This document shows positions 33,345 through 43,639 of a stretch of DNA of 64,000 nt, one piece after another. The notes beneath the pieces were generated by a model, which saw only the letters and a list, made by a program, of their open reading frames with translations, made no database searches and had not been told where the DNA came from. This DNA is from Chitinophaga pendula (GTDB lineage Bacteria; Bacteroidota; Bacteroidia; Chitinophagales; Chitinophagaceae). Every line of letters begins with the position of its first letter. The first letter of the stretch is position 1. Position numbers and translations under genes: made by a program. The stretch lies in NCBI RefSeq assembly GCF_020386615.1, contig NZ_CP077769.1, positions 1,364,001-1,428,000 on the forward strand, read 5' to 3'.

Positions 33345-36300
33345 ATGAACCAAATCTACTTGAAAAAGCGAAACCTCGCGCTGGTATTCGCTTTTTTGCC
33401 TTTATGCGACGCAATTCCCCTGGTTGCTCATGCAGGGGCCTTACCCATACCAACTGCTGGGTATGCGGTAATGCAGCAAAAGACAATTACAGGTACTGTA
33501 CGGGATGCTATTAGTGGTGAACCTCTTATCGGCGCTACCGTGGGCGTCAAGGGAATTTTAAAGACCACCAGTACTGATGGAAAGGGAAACTTCTCCATTT
33601 CAGTTCCTGAAAATGTAACTACACTGGTAGTTAGTTTTGTGGGCTTTGTAACACAGGAAGTGCCGCTCGACGGCAAACCGTTGACCGTATTGCTCCGTGC
33701 TTCTTCTACAGACCTTTCCCAGGTAGTGGTAGTAGGTTACGGTACGCAGCGGAAAAAGGATGTTACCGGTGCTGTAAAGACGCTGAAGTCATCAGAGTTT
33801 AACAAGGGTATTGTGAATTCACCACAGGAGTTACTGCAAGGTAAAGTGTCTGGTGTGAATGTAACAGCTGTGAGTGGCGAGCCGGGAGGTACGCAAGGTA
33901 TTACCGTTCGTGGTCCCGGAGGTATCCGTACCGGTAGTACACCGTTATTTGTAATTGATGGATTGCCATTAGACAATGCGAGCACCGGCGGTGGAGATCC
34001 ACTGACGACCATCAATCCGCAGGACATCGAATCAATGGATGTACTGAAAGACGCTTCTGCTACTGCCATCTATGGTGCCCGTGGTGCCAACGGTGTAATA
34101 CTGATCACTACTAAAAAAGGGAAGGCCGGCGCTTCTACACTGCAATTCTCCTCTAGTGTGGGTGTGTCAAAAGTTTCCAAAGAGCTGCCGGTATTATCTG
34201 CTGACGAATTCCGTAAGGAAGTGGTAAAAGTAGGCGGTACACTGGATGATAAGGGGGGGAATACCAACTGGCAGAAGGAAATATTCCGGACGGCCCTTAC
34301 TCAGAACCATAATCTGGCACTGAGCGGTGGTTCCAATAAGCTGACTTACTATGCGTCTTTCGGCATGCAGAAGCAGCAAGGCATCATTAAGAATAACGAA
34401 ATGAACCGTTATTCCGGTCGCTTCAACGCTACACAGAAATTCTGGGATAACGATCGTCTCGTAATAGATGTGAATCTGGGCATCAGCAATACCAAAAATC
34501 TTCGTCCGCCGGTTAGCTCTATTATTGGTAGTGCGTTGTCAAACAATCCTACGTATTCAGCATATGGACCGGATGGGAAATGGGCTTCTTACCAAGGTCT
34601 CACCAACCCATTGATGTATTTTGATAATGATTATGACCTGGGTAACATTACCCGTATTACCGGTAATATCTCTCCTTCCCTCCGCATCATCAAAGGGCTG
34701 GTATATAAGCTCAACTTTGGTATTGACAATTCTAACAGTAACAGGGATATCGTTTCCAAAGCTACAGCTGTACCACAGAGAGATGGCCGCCTGGAGACCT
34801 GGAACAACTATAATCGCAATACCCTCATTGAGAACTACCTGACTTATAACATTGAAAAAGGTGGACATAACGTGTCTGCGTTGGTAGGACATTCCTACCA
34901 GAAGTTGTTTATCCAGGGTAGAAATACCAGCATTAACAAATTTGCGGTGGGAACGATCGATCCGATCTATAATCCGGGAGTAGGACAGGAGTTAACGCTT
35001 TTAGGTAATATGCCAGGTGGTTTTGCGGAGATCAACGAATTACAATCTTTCTTTGGCAGGGTTACCTACCAGTATCGGGATAAATACCTGGCTACCGCCA
35101 ACTTCAGGATGGATGGTTCTTCCAAATTCGGAAGTAATAATAAGTATGGGTACTTCCCATCTTTCTCACTTGGATGGCGCGTTTCAGAAGAGCCTTTCCT
35201 AAAAGGATCTACACTGCTTAGCAACCTGAAACTGCGTGCTGGTTGGGGACAAACCGGTAACCAGGAAATCCCAGCCAAGATCACACAACCGTTTTATACT
35301 TCTCAAATAGGCGGTGGTATTGGTTATCCGTTGTATCCCAGTGGCCCTGCTATCCCAGGTACGGTTTACAAACGCCTGGCCAACCCAGATATTCAGTGGG
35401 AGGTTTCCAAACAAGTGGATCTGGGTGTAGACTTTTCGTTGTTCAACGGTGCATTGTCTGGTACTGTAGATTATTTCCGGAAAGTGTCCAGCAATATGCT
35501 TTTGAATGTTGTAGCTGCTGACCCGGTATCTCCAACGTCTACTTATTGGACGAATGTCAAGAATATGAATATTGTTAATTATGGAATAGAGATCGACTTG
35601 GATTATCATAAAACATTCTCTTCGGGCCTTAGCTTTAATATAGGAGGTAACATTACTTTCCTAAATAACAAAGTGCAGAATTCTCCATTTAAAGTAATTC
35701 CATCCGGTTCAGCTACCGGTGCTGGGCTTACCTCTACTACAATTAATGGTTACGTGAATGGACAGCCTATTGGTACCTTTTTCCTCAAAGAATGGAAGGG
35801 ATTTGACGCCAATGGAGTGAGTATTTATGGAGATACGAACAAGGATGGTATTGTAAGTGACGAGGATCGTATTGCTGCGGGTACTGCATTACCTAATAAG
35901 ATGTATAGCTTTTTTGGTAGTGTTAATTATAAAGGATTTGATCTGACCGTTAATTTTAACGGTGTAGCAGGCAATAAAATATATGATAACACTACTAATG
36001 CGGCCTTCTCCAAATTGCAGCTGTTTAAAAGTCAGAACGTAACGCCAGAGGCGCTTCAATATCCGCAGGAGGCAACTAATAATCCGGCGCCGGTAAGCAC
36101 CCGATATTTGAAGGATGGCGCCTTCTTACGTCTTAACAACTTAACGCTGGGGTACAATTTTAATACCCGTGCATTAGGTCTTAATAACTATATCAGCAAC
36201 CTGCGTCTTTCTGTGACCGGTCAGAATCTTTTTGTGATCACCAAGTATAATGGGTATGATCCGGAGGTGAATACAGACAAACAGGTCGAAGGCGTGTATT

Positions 36301-36371
36301 CGTACGGTATTGACTACATGAGCTATCCTAAAGCCAGGTCTATCGTATTTGGTTTAAATGTTTCATTCTAA
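33345..36371 (+). CDS. SusC/RagA TonB-linked outer membrane transporter
   Basis: A 1008-residue protein with a signal peptide (cleavage near AHAGA). A CarboxypepD-regulatory-like domain (about 47-118, ITGTVRDAISGEPLIGATVGV) is followed by the SusC plug signature DLSQVVVVGYGTQRKKDVTG and VRGPGGIRTGSTPLFVIDG. The remainder is a 22-strand barrel ending in an aromatic residue (GLNVSF). With the SusD partner at 36389 it forms a glycan or peptide uptake pair. No hydrolase or regulator is adjacent, so the ligand cannot be guessed. Confidence 0.95.
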   Translation: MNQIYLKKRNLALVFAFLPLCDAIPLVAHAGALPIPTAGYAVMQQKTITGTVRDAISGEPLIGATVGVKGILKTTSTDGKGNFSISVPENVTTLVVSFVGFVTQEVPLDGKPLTVLLRASSTDLSQVVVVGYGTQRKKDVTGAVKTLKSSEFNKGIVNSPQELLQGKVSGVNVTAVSGEPGGTQGITVRGPGGIRTGSTPLFVIDGLPLDNASTGGGDPLTTINPQDIESMDVLKDASATAIYGARGANGVILITTKKGKAGASTLQFSSSVGVSKVSKELPVLSADEFRKEVVKVGGTLDDKGGNTNWQKEIFRTALTQNHNLALSGGSNKLTYYASFGMQKQQGIIKNNEMNRYSGRFNATQKFWDNDRLVIDVNLGISNTKNLRPPVSSIIGSALSNNPTYSAYGPDGKWASYQGLTNPLMYFDNDYDLGNITRITGNISPSLRIIKGLVYKLNFGIDNSNSNRDIVSKATAVPQRDGRLETWNNYNRNTLIENYLTYNIEKGGHNVSALVGHSYQKLFIQGRNTSINKFAVGTIDPIYNPGVGQELTLLGNMPGGFAEINELQSFFGRVTYQYRDKYLATANFRMDGSSKFGSNNKYGYFPSFSLGWRVSEEPFLKGSTLLSNLKLRAGWGQTGNQEIPAKITQPFYTSQIGGGIGYPLYPSGPAIPGTVYKRLANPDIQWEVSKQVDLGVDFSLFNGALSGTVDYFRKVSSNMLLNVVAADPVSPTSTYWTNVKNMNIVNYGIEIDLDYHKTFSSGLSFNIGGNITFLNNKVQNSPFKVIPSGSATGAGLTSTTINGYVNGQPIGTFFLKEWKGFDANGVSIYGDTNKDGIVSDEDRIAAGTALPNKMYSFFGSVNYKGFDLTVNFNGVAGNKIYDNTTNAAFSKLQLFKSQNVTPEALQYPQEATNNPAPVSTRYLKDGAFLRLNNLTLGYNFNTRALGLNNYISNLRLSVTGQNLFVITKYNGYDPEVNTDKQVEGVYSYGIDYMSYPKARSIVFGLNVSF

Positions 36372-36388
36372 GCATTCAAGTAAACAAC

Positions 36389-38083
36389 ATGAAAAAGATT
36401 CAATTATATATACTGATCTTATTGGCAGGTGTGGCTGTTGCCGGTGGATGTACCAAACTGAAAGAGGACGTACTGGATGAAGTTCTCATTTCACGGCAAT
36501 CAGAAAAGGAAGTAGCAGAAGGATTGATGGTAGGGGCTTATACCAACCTGCCTGATATTTGGTTACATACTAACTATTTTGCCCTGCAGGAAATATCTAC
36601 GGATGAAGCCATTCTCCCATACCGCGGGGGCAAAGACTGGGGAGATAATGGTATTTATCTCTCTTTACATAAACATGAAACGACCAGTAGCGATCCTAAC
36701 GTTCGTAATACCTGGAATAATATCATGCAGGGTGCCTCGCGTGCCTTTACTGCTATCGAGGTATTAAAGAACAACAAAGATGCAAATGCACCACTTTTCC
36801 TGGCAGAAGCAAGAGGGATGGTGGCTTACTACTCTATGTTGTCGTTAGACCTGTTCGGGATCGTTTTTGTAAAAGAGAACCCACAACAGGTATCCAAGAT
36901 ATTGCGTGGTGCTGCAGCGGTAGAACATATTAAATCAGAATTGCTGGCGATCGAACCTATAGTAACAGTTAATGCTGGCCCGGGTCGTATCACCAAAGGT
37001 GCTGTATGGGGTTTACTGGCACGTCTATACCTGAACGCAGCGGTTTATAATGACCGTTATGCCGCTACTTTCAATTTTAAGAAAGAAGATATGGATAAAG
37101 TGGTGGAATATTGCGATAAGATCATTTCCAGTGGTCAGTACAGCCTTTCTCCTGAATACTTTGCCATCTTTGATGATGCTAACCATACCAACAAAGAGTT
37201 GATCTTTGCAGTAGATCAACGCGCCAACCTGAATGGCCACAACCGTATGGCCTATTTCTCTCTCTCCGGCGACATGTTCCCATTGCCAGCTTATCCAGGT
37301 GCGAATGGTACGGATGGACCTGCCATCACCCCCGATTTTTACCGCACATGGGCCAATGCTACTGCACCGCTTGATCCTGCACAGGCTGATTCCCGGTTTT
37401 TCAAACAAAACCTGTCTATCTACACCAATCCGGGCGATTCCTGCGTAGAGGCATCCCGCTTCAACATTAATCGTGGTATCCTTCGTGGACAGCAATATGG
37501 CCTTGTGCGTAATAAGGATAATGTATTTTTGAAGTGTGATGGCGGAGAGATGAAGGTGCGTAAATTGTTTCATGATACGCGTAGCAGGCCTGAGCTACCA
37601 GTTAACTTTACCGAACAAGTGGATTTTACTGCAGCAGGCAGTGACTACAATACCGGCTACCGTGTGTCTAAGTATGAATTCAGTAAAACTTCTGTAAGCG
37701 GAAGGAACTTCGGCGAACATGACATCGTAATAGTTCGTTATGCAGACGCATTCCTGATGAGGGCAGAAGCAAAACTCAGAAGGGGAGAGGGGCCGGCAGC
37801 AGCACTCGCAGATGTAAATACTGTACGTACTTCCAGGACAGCCCGTAACACGGCCACTCCGCTGGCAACTATCGACCTCGATCTGCTGTTGCGTGAGCGT
37901 GGCTTTGAGTTCTACTGGGAAGCACAACGTCGTACTGATCTGATACGTTTCGGTAAGTATGAGTCTTCCTGGACAGAGAAGAATAATACTGACAAGAATA
38001 AACGCATCTTCCCAATCCCGCAAACGCAGATGGACGGGTCCAGCGTATTGATCGGTTATCTGACCCAGAATCCCGGTTACTAA
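36389..38083 (+). CDS. SusD/RagB nutrient-binding lipoprotein
   Basis: A 564-residue lipoprotein; Cys21 in VAVAGGCTK is the lipidation site. TPR-like helical segments (EARGMVAYYSMLSLDLFG; KGAVWGLLARLYLNAAVY) and the C-terminal ERGFEFYWEAQRRTDLIRFGKY are SusD hallmarks. It follows susC by 17 bases and is the surface-exposed lid of that transporter. A strong terminator follows. Confidence 0.95.
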   Translation: MKKIQLYILILLAGVAVAGGCTKLKEDVLDEVLISRQSEKEVAEGLMVGAYTNLPDIWLHTNYFALQEISTDEAILPYRGGKDWGDNGIYLSLHKHETTSSDPNVRNTWNNIMQGASRAFTAIEVLKNNKDANAPLFLAEARGMVAYYSMLSLDLFGIVFVKENPQQVSKILRGAAAVEHIKSELLAIEPIVTVNAGPGRITKGAVWGLLARLYLNAAVYNDRYAATFNFKKEDMDKVVEYCDKIISSGQYSLSPEYFAIFDDANHTNKELIFAVDQRANLNGHNRMAYFSLSGDMFPLPAYPGANGTDGPAITPDFYRTWANATAPLDPAQADSRFFKQNLSIYTNPGDSCVEASRFNINRGILRGQQYGLVRNKDNVFLKCDGGEMKVRKLFHDTRSRPELPVNFTEQVDFTAAGSDYNTGYRVSKYEFSKTSVSGRNFGEHDIVIVRYADAFLMRAEAKLRRGEGPAAALADVNTVRTSRTARNTATPLATIDLDLLLRERGFEFYWEAQRRTDLIRFGKYESSWTEKNNTDKNKRIFPIPQTQMDGSSVLIGYLTQNPGY

Positions 38084-38106
38084 TCGATTTTAATAATACT
38101 TCGAAC

Positions 38107-38146
38107 AGCGCTCAGTGGCCTGCAGGCTACTGAGCGCTATCTTTTT
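38107..38146 (+). terminator. Rho-independent terminator after susD
   Basis: AGCGCTCAGT and GCC pair with GGC and ACTGAGCGCT, then ATCTTTTT. The symmetric stem may also serve the convergent gene at 38153. Confidence 0.85.
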
Positions 38147-38152
38147 AAAGCG

Positions 38153-38560
38153 TTATGCCAGTGGGGACAAGCGTCTTTTTGCTTTGAGGAGCAGCAGAAA
38201 TGATAGGATGGCAAGTACGGATTCTATCACTAGCCAATTCAATATAAAGGCGCTTGGTTTGCCCTCCGTAAGTATGCTATAGAGCCTTCCGGCAACAAAG
38301 CCGCTGCAATACAGGAAAACCAGCGTCAGGGCTTCTCTTTGCATTTTAAAAGCCCCATAAAGGAGAAAGATGGCGAATGCCAGGTTCACACCACCGTAGT
38401 AGGCTCTTATGGAATTCCTGGCACTTATGTTGTCCAGTTGCACGGAGACGAGGTCCATGATCGATTGTGGATTGAGAATTGCCTGTACAGCAATATTCAG
38501 GAACGCAATACCTGTCAGGCTTAAAAATACCTTTGTAATAGTTTGGATTTTCATCTTCAA
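38153..38560 (-). CDS. DUF4345 membrane protein
   Basis: A 135-residue protein with four hydrophobic segments and the DUF4345 pattern (FLNIAVQAILNPQSIMD, then NSIRAYYGGVNLAFAIFLLYG and GFVAGRLYSI). ATG at 38560 or the one two codons later. Function unknown for the family. Convergent with susCD. Confidence 0.8.
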   Translation of the reverse strand: MKMKIQTITKVFLSLTGIAFLNIAVQAILNPQSIMDLVSVQLDNISARNSIRAYYGGVNLAFAIFLLYGAFKMQREALTLVFLYCSGFVAGRLYSILTEGKPSAFILNWLVIESVLAILSFLLLLKAKRRLSPLA

Positions 38561-38870
38561 TATAAGTTTAATCTCTATTCAAAACTATCAATGGTATTTG
38601 TCGTAAATCTTGTTTTATAACAAGATTTTTTTAATTTTCATATTGTAAGAAAGTTCAACCAAAGGCTAAATTTCCTTCATTGCCAGGCATAAATATCCGT
38701 GAAAGAGGGGCTTTGAGACCTGTTTTGTCGCAAATCCACCCCATGAAAGTCCTGTTTGCACAGGAAGCAGAATGATTCCCGGGATTATCTTTGTGTCGTC
38801 AGTTTGAAAGTATTCACTGTCATTAACAACAATCAACTTTATAATAATAACTCTTGTCAAAAAAAACGCT
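38561..38870. other. Intergenic region with a -7 box
   Basis: TATCTTTG at 38786-38793 matches the -7 consensus and points to the DoxX gene. No -33 TTTG lies at the usual distance (one is at 38755). No gene seen. Confidence 0.4.
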
Positions 38871-39248
38871 ATGAAAAAGAAAGTGCTATTTGTTATCAGT
38901 CTCTTATTCGGTTTAATGTTTATTAATGCCGGTCTCAACAAATTCTTAAACTACATGCCGGTGCCCAAGGATATGCCTGAGAGCATGATGAAGCTAATGG
39001 GGGCAATCAGTCAGATAACCTGGTTAATACCATTGGTTGGAATAGTGGAGATCGTAGGTGGTATTCTGTTTATCACGAACCGATACAGGGCATTAGGTGC
39101 AATCATTATATTTCCGGTAATGATAGGGATCCTTTTGATCAATATTAACTCAGCACCTTCCGGGTTACCCATAGCGTTGACTTTATTTGCAATCAATCTC
39201 TGGGTGATCTTTGAAAACCGCGAAAAGTATATGCCGCTTGTAAGATAA
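38871..39248 (+). CDS. DoxX-like membrane protein
   Basis: A 125-residue four-helix membrane protein. GLMFINAGLNKFLNYMP at the start and IPLVGIVEIVGGILFITNRYRALGAIIIFPVMIGIL in the middle follow the DoxX/DoxD pattern. The family is associated with redox or thiol metabolism in the membrane. A monocistronic unit with its own terminator at 39279. Confidence 0.82.
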   Translation: MKKKVLFVISLLFGLMFINAGLNKFLNYMPVPKDMPESMMKLMGAISQITWLIPLVGIVEIVGGILFITNRYRALGAIIIFPVMIGILLININSAPSGLPIALTLFAINLWVIFENREKYMPLVR

Positions 39249-39278
39249 GATAGTACTTACGCATTCCTGATATAAAGA

Positions 39279-39309
39279 ACGACTTGCTTTAAGCAGGTCG
39301 TTTTTTTTA
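39279..39309 (+). terminator. Rho-independent terminator after the DoxX gene
   Basis: ACGACTTGCTT pairs with AGCAGGTCGT (one G-T pair) followed by eight T. Confidence 0.85.
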
Positions 39310-39526
39310 GGAGAAGTAGCGGGATACTGGACCCTTTATACATGTGTAATAAACTCCTACGGAACTGGCCCTTATTTATTTTAAATTGTGAAAATTTATC
39401 TTTTTAATATATATTTATGTACGTATTACAAGGAAGTAGATTGTCAGTTCGATAAATATCCCTCAATATCCAGATAGGCTTTTATTATCCCATTATACAA
39501 TTGTTAAAACCAAAACTCCGCCCGCT

Positions 39527-40927
39527 ATGAAAACAAGAAATACGTTTGCCTATACTTTATTTACGTTATCCGTTATAGTTGTAGTTGCATATAATTGCGC
39601 AAGTAATAATCAGTCCAAAGCCCCCAAAACCAAAACTGATCAGGAGATAGCTTACACAGATAGTGCTTTTCTGAATCATCGGGATTCAATCCCTTCCAAG
39701 CAGCAGTATGATCATCCGTTATTCGTACTTAGCCATGATTATCCGAGAGAAGCAAAGACAGTAGTAGATCCTCCCTGGCAAAAAGCATTGAAAGGAAAAC
39801 CTATCTCTGCCTTAAATGTGTTTGCTTATATGGACTCTCTGAAGAGTTATATCGCACCTGGAATATTACCATTTTTTAACAATAATACAAACTGGACTGC
39901 AGCTAAATACGGCTGGTTTCATGAACCCTGGCTGGGATTGGAGAGGGAGGCCATTCTAGGTACTTACCAGGGAAATCCTAATCCTGCCGGGATGTTTTCG
40001 ACCTTACATGAAAACGAAGCGGGTTATGTGCTAGTGTTGTATGATTCGACGGCAGGATATACCGTCGGTCAGATATGGGGAGAAACAGGGCAGAAAGTGA
40101 ATCTATTGAACGATGCTACTCAGTTTAAAGAAGGAAGCGTAGTTGTAAAACTGGCTTTTTCGAATATAAATTATCCGCAATGGTCGGTAATGAATGGCGC
40201 GCAAACCTTTAGTATATATGATACAGTACCTACCACAGCTGATCGCAAAACGGGCTACCAGATGCGTAAAGTTAGTTTCTTCCAGATGGATGTAGTGGTA
40301 AAAGACAGCAAAACAGCTCCTAAGACAGGCTGGGTATACTCTACCTTTGTATATGATAAGGATGCTAAAGGCACTTTTTGGCAGAAGATGGTCCCATTGG
40401 GGGCCATGTGGGGGAACGATCCGGACGTAAACAGCCCGACCGCGCCTCCCTATCCTCCATTAAAAGAGACCGTCATCAATAGTAAAGCACCTTACTATAG
40501 TAAGGAGACGCTGGGGTGGGGTGGAAGATTGAGTGGACCGAATGACGGTGCAGTAGTACAGGCTGCCTTTGATATGAAGACGGATTCAGTATACAAGAAT
40601 CTGCCTATCTCTTCCTGTATGAGTTGTCATAGCCCCGCACAGGACCAATTTAAGTCTTTCCTGTTACCAGGAAAGTTTACTGCAAAAGGGCTAGTTGTCT
40701 ATCCTCCTGGCGGCCCGGAATGGATGCGCTGGTTTAGGGACGATTATGGCAATGTGCCATTTGATTCCGGATAAGTAGCCATGGATTACGATATGGTAAT
40801 GGCATTTAAGTCGGTACCCGCTTTTAATAAAGCCAAATCATCCGGACAGAATAAACTGGCGACAAGTAATGTGCAGGATTTCACGCAGTTTAGACATTTT
40901 AATCTGAAGAATCAGATCCGTCATTGA
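39527..40927 (+). pseudogene. Haem c-type protein gene interrupted by one in-frame stop
   Basis: The frame from ATG 39527 stops at TAA 40772-40774 (415 residues), then stays open in the same frame for 50 codons to TGA 40925-40927 (VAMDYDMVMAFKSVPAF...NLKNQIRH). The N-terminus has a hydrophobic export segment ending near Cys24. A single CxxCH haem-binding motif (SSCMSCHSP, Cys364-His368) lies near the end. I infer an exported mono-haem protein. The tail reads like a natural C-terminus, so the stop is probably a recent nonsense change or an assembly error. A 415-residue product may still be made. Confidence 0.65.
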
Positions 40928-40958
40928 TGGCTTTTAATTGAATAAAAATACGCTATAT

Positions 40959-40993
40959 AAAAGCCCGTATGGCCATCAGGCTATACGGGCTTT
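40959..40993. terminator. Bidirectional terminator
   Basis: AAAGCCCGTATGGCC pairs with GGCTATACGGGCTTT around atca. It sits between the haem-protein gene and the convergent lipoprotein gene, with A and T tracts for both. Confidence 0.8.
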
Positions 40994-41009
40994 GGCTTAT
41001 AAAGAATGG

Positions 41010-41828
41010 CTAATATACCTTACGTATGTCCAGGGAAGCGTTAGGAACAATGTCTACGGAATGCCCTTCGAGATCGATATAACCATGTGTCTGACGATAG
41101 TGCTTCAGTATGATCATATAAGCCCGGCCGGAAGTAACCGGTAAATCTGTTCTGGCTATAACCTGCAGGGTATCTCCGCCATTAAACACCCTCAGCTTTA
41201 ATATGCTGTCGGCAGGTAATCGGTAATTGATGATAGGTGATACCTTGCGATAGGGAATATTCTGCATCCCCTCCAATAAGTTATTGCCGATCCGCATATT
41301 GATTGAATCCGCATCGGGACAAAGTTGTATCAATTGTAAGCTGATGTAACCTTCAGCAGGAGCATTGTCATATTCTACCATTGACGAGTGAAATGTTCCC
41401 AGGCTGTCAGATATGAAATAGGTCGACATACGATCTTTGATAACGTTCAAAGGGAATGTCAGTAAACTATTGCTATTGGTACTGTTAAGATATACCTTAC
41501 CGGTATAATGCCCCGGTGTATAGTGATCAAATACAGTCCATGGTACCTCATAACGCCAGTTGATGGCAGGAAAGTCAAGTCGACAACCACTAGCAGGGGA
41601 GAAAATAGGTGTACTGCTGCCTTTCAATAGTGGTGTTTGACTCAAATCTCCGGTAATTGGTAACACGATGCTACGTTGGTTGCCGGAAGAGGGAAGATAA
41701 CTATTTAGCGTATAAGACGCATTATAAAGACTAAGTCCACCATATACCGTATCTGTTGTGTCATATTTTATTTTGCTACACGCGGTTATAATCAGTAGCA
41801 CAAAGAATACCAGAATAGAGAAACGCAT
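41010..41828 (-). CDS. Lipoprotein, DUF4397-like
   Basis: A 272-residue lipoprotein with Cys17 in LLIITACSK. Beta-rich throughout. The C-terminal half (LCPDADSINMRIGNNLLEGMQNIPYR, YRLPADSILKLRVFNGGDTL) resembles DUF4397 modules often found in surface lipoproteins. It is the last gene of the minus-strand receptor locus, 14 bases after the larger lipoprotein gene, so probably part of the same outer-membrane complex. Confidence 0.75.
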   Translation of the reverse strand: MRFSILVFFVLLIITACSKIKYDTTDTVYGGLSLYNASYTLNSYLPSSGNQRSIVLPITGDLSQTPLLKGSSTPIFSPASGCRLDFPAINWRYEVPWTVFDHYTPGHYTGKVYLNSTNSNSLLTFPLNVIKDRMSTYFISDSLGTFHSSMVEYDNAPAEGYISLQLIQLCPDADSINMRIGNNLLEGMQNIPYRKVSPIINYRLPADSILKLRVFNGGDTLQVIARTDLPVTSGRAYMIILKHYRQTHGYIDLEGHSVDIVPNASLDIRKVY

Positions 41829-41842
41829 GACTATAAATTATT

Positions 41843-43630
41843 TTAAGGTTTTCTGATGGTATATATTTCTAACGGTAGCGGCATACCTGTGTTGATATTC
41901 TCGCTGGTACTAATGAAATACAGGTTATTCCTTCTATCAGTGCCAATAAAAGTGTTTTTTCCTGCCAGGCCTCTTCGGATAGGATCAAAGTTGACCCATT
42001 TGGCAGGTCCTGTTGTTTTATTCTGATTGGGAACATCTCCACTGGTTAATCCGATCTCTGTGCCTGCATAGGTATAAGCATTCTTCTTCGTGAAATTGAT
42101 GCCTAGCATAGATCTGCCTGGATAACCGTATCCTCCTGGGAAAAAAATGGCATTACCATTAGATAGTACATAGAAATTCAAAAAGTTCGCTTGCTGTAGC
42201 GTGATATTAGGTTCGTGTCGCCCGGTAGCGCTACTGCTATCTACAGACGAAAAACTGAAATCATAGCCCGGTTTTCCCCTCGTATCACTTTCAAAGTCTT
42301 CGATCGAGATTACATTCAACTGCCCTTGTGTTGTATTCATCTCATACAGAGATTTCCCATCCGCACTAAACTGTTGACCAGTATAATAGAATATAGCGGG
42401 ACCAGGTACAGGTATGTCCGGATTGGGTCTGGCCAGTGATTTCAGTACTCCGTTGCGGATGCGGACAAAATTGTTCGTACCACTGGAAATATTACCATCC
42501 TGATACCAATACATTGCCAGGAGGGAATCTCTTGCTGCATAGTATTCAGGTTTTTTAAACATGGGAAACCTGGGATCATCTGCCAAAGGGCTTTTAGGCG
42601 TTATCCTGGTTAGATAACTTAGATTAGTACCTATCAGGCTTCCGTCCGGTAATATGGCCATTTTTCCCAGCGTCAGTTTGACCGTACTCAAGTTCCCTTC
42701 CGCTGGTAAATAGTTGACCGACGGATTATATAAGGGTGTTTTCAGGTCCTTATCCCTTGGGTATTGCGCAGCGGTTTTCATATAGGTCGACCGGTTCAAT
42801 ACTGCTATCGCCCCCGAAATGGGATCCATTTTACAAAGTCGGGTAATATAATACAGTTTATTATCAGGAGAGTCTTCCGTTGTTGAAGCAGAAAAGTAGA
42901 TCAGCGTTTCATCCAGGTCAATGGTAAAACCTACGATACCTTGTATTGTAAATGGGCTACCGTTGACTGGTGTGATACGAGCACCTTTAGGCAGGAACTT
43001 TTGTGTAACACTACGACTCATTTTGAATATACCCCCCTGCTGGTTATAGAACCATACATTGCCGGCATTGGTGACAGTACCATCTATCCATAATGGCGCA
43101 CCGGCGTAACTATCGATGTCCGCCGGGAACCATTCACCTACTTTATCTACTATGAGGGTGGTATCTGTAGCTCCTGGTATGTCGGAGAACTGTTGGATCC
43201 GGATGCCTGGAGCGCTGATATCTATACCATTTACATTAATTATCACCGGCACATTGTTCCCCGTTTGAAGTCCCTTAGTAATTTTTACTTTCATGTAGTC
43301 AATATTCGTCCATAAGGTATCTTTTGTGCTGGTATTTCTTAACCGTAGGTGTTGTTGACCGAATACGGGTACGATGCTGTCTCCTATCTTTACAACACGT
43401 TTTCCGTTCGGACCGCCAAGTATCCCCGCGATAGTGAGGGTGTCGCCGGGAACAAAGGCTTTGTCGGTACCATTGTATCCATAAATTAGAAAGGATCCAT
43501 CCTCCTTGTATAAAACGGCAGAAGTAATTACAGAATAAACAGATTGGAGAAAGTCATAGTTCTTCTCTACCTTTCGACAGGCAGTTATGCAGAAAATGGC
43601 GAAAAGTAATAGATATAATAACCGGTTCAT
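41843..43630 (-). CDS. Surface lipoprotein with IPT-like and propeller-like regions
   Basis: A 595-residue lipoprotein with Cys18 in FCITACRK. Residues about 35-140 look like an Ig/IPT fold (VPGDTLTIAGILGGPNGKRVVKIGD). The remainder has repeating segments around GNVWFYNQQGGIFKM, GQQFSADGKSLYEMNT and RNNLYFISTSENI that suggest a beta propeller. It is adjacent to the TonB receptor (9 bases) in the slot where SusD usually sits, so a substrate-binding role is inferred. Confidence 0.75.
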   Translation of the reverse strand: MNRLLYLLLFAIFCITACRKVEKNYDFLQSVYSVITSAVLYKEDGSFLIYGYNGTDKAFVPGDTLTIAGILGGPNGKRVVKIGDSIVPVFGQQHLRLRNTSTKDTLWTNIDYMKVKITKGLQTGNNVPVIINVNGIDISAPGIRIQQFSDIPGATDTTLIVDKVGEWFPADIDSYAGAPLWIDGTVTNAGNVWFYNQQGGIFKMSRSVTQKFLPKGARITPVNGSPFTIQGIVGFTIDLDETLIYFSASTTEDSPDNKLYYITRLCKMDPISGAIAVLNRSTYMKTAAQYPRDKDLKTPLYNPSVNYLPAEGNLSTVKLTLGKMAILPDGSLIGTNLSYLTRITPKSPLADDPRFPMFKKPEYYAARDSLLAMYWYQDGNISSGTNNFVRIRNGVLKSLARPNPDIPVPGPAIFYYTGQQFSADGKSLYEMNTTQGQLNVISIEDFESDTRGKPGYDFSFSSVDSSSATGRHEPNITLQQANFLNFYVLSNGNAIFFPGGYGYPGRSMLGINFTKKNAYTYAGTEIGLTSGDVPNQNKTTGPAKWVNFDPIRRGLAGKNTFIGTDRRNNLYFISTSENINTGMPLPLEIYTIRKP

Positions 43631-43639
43631 GATATTTTG

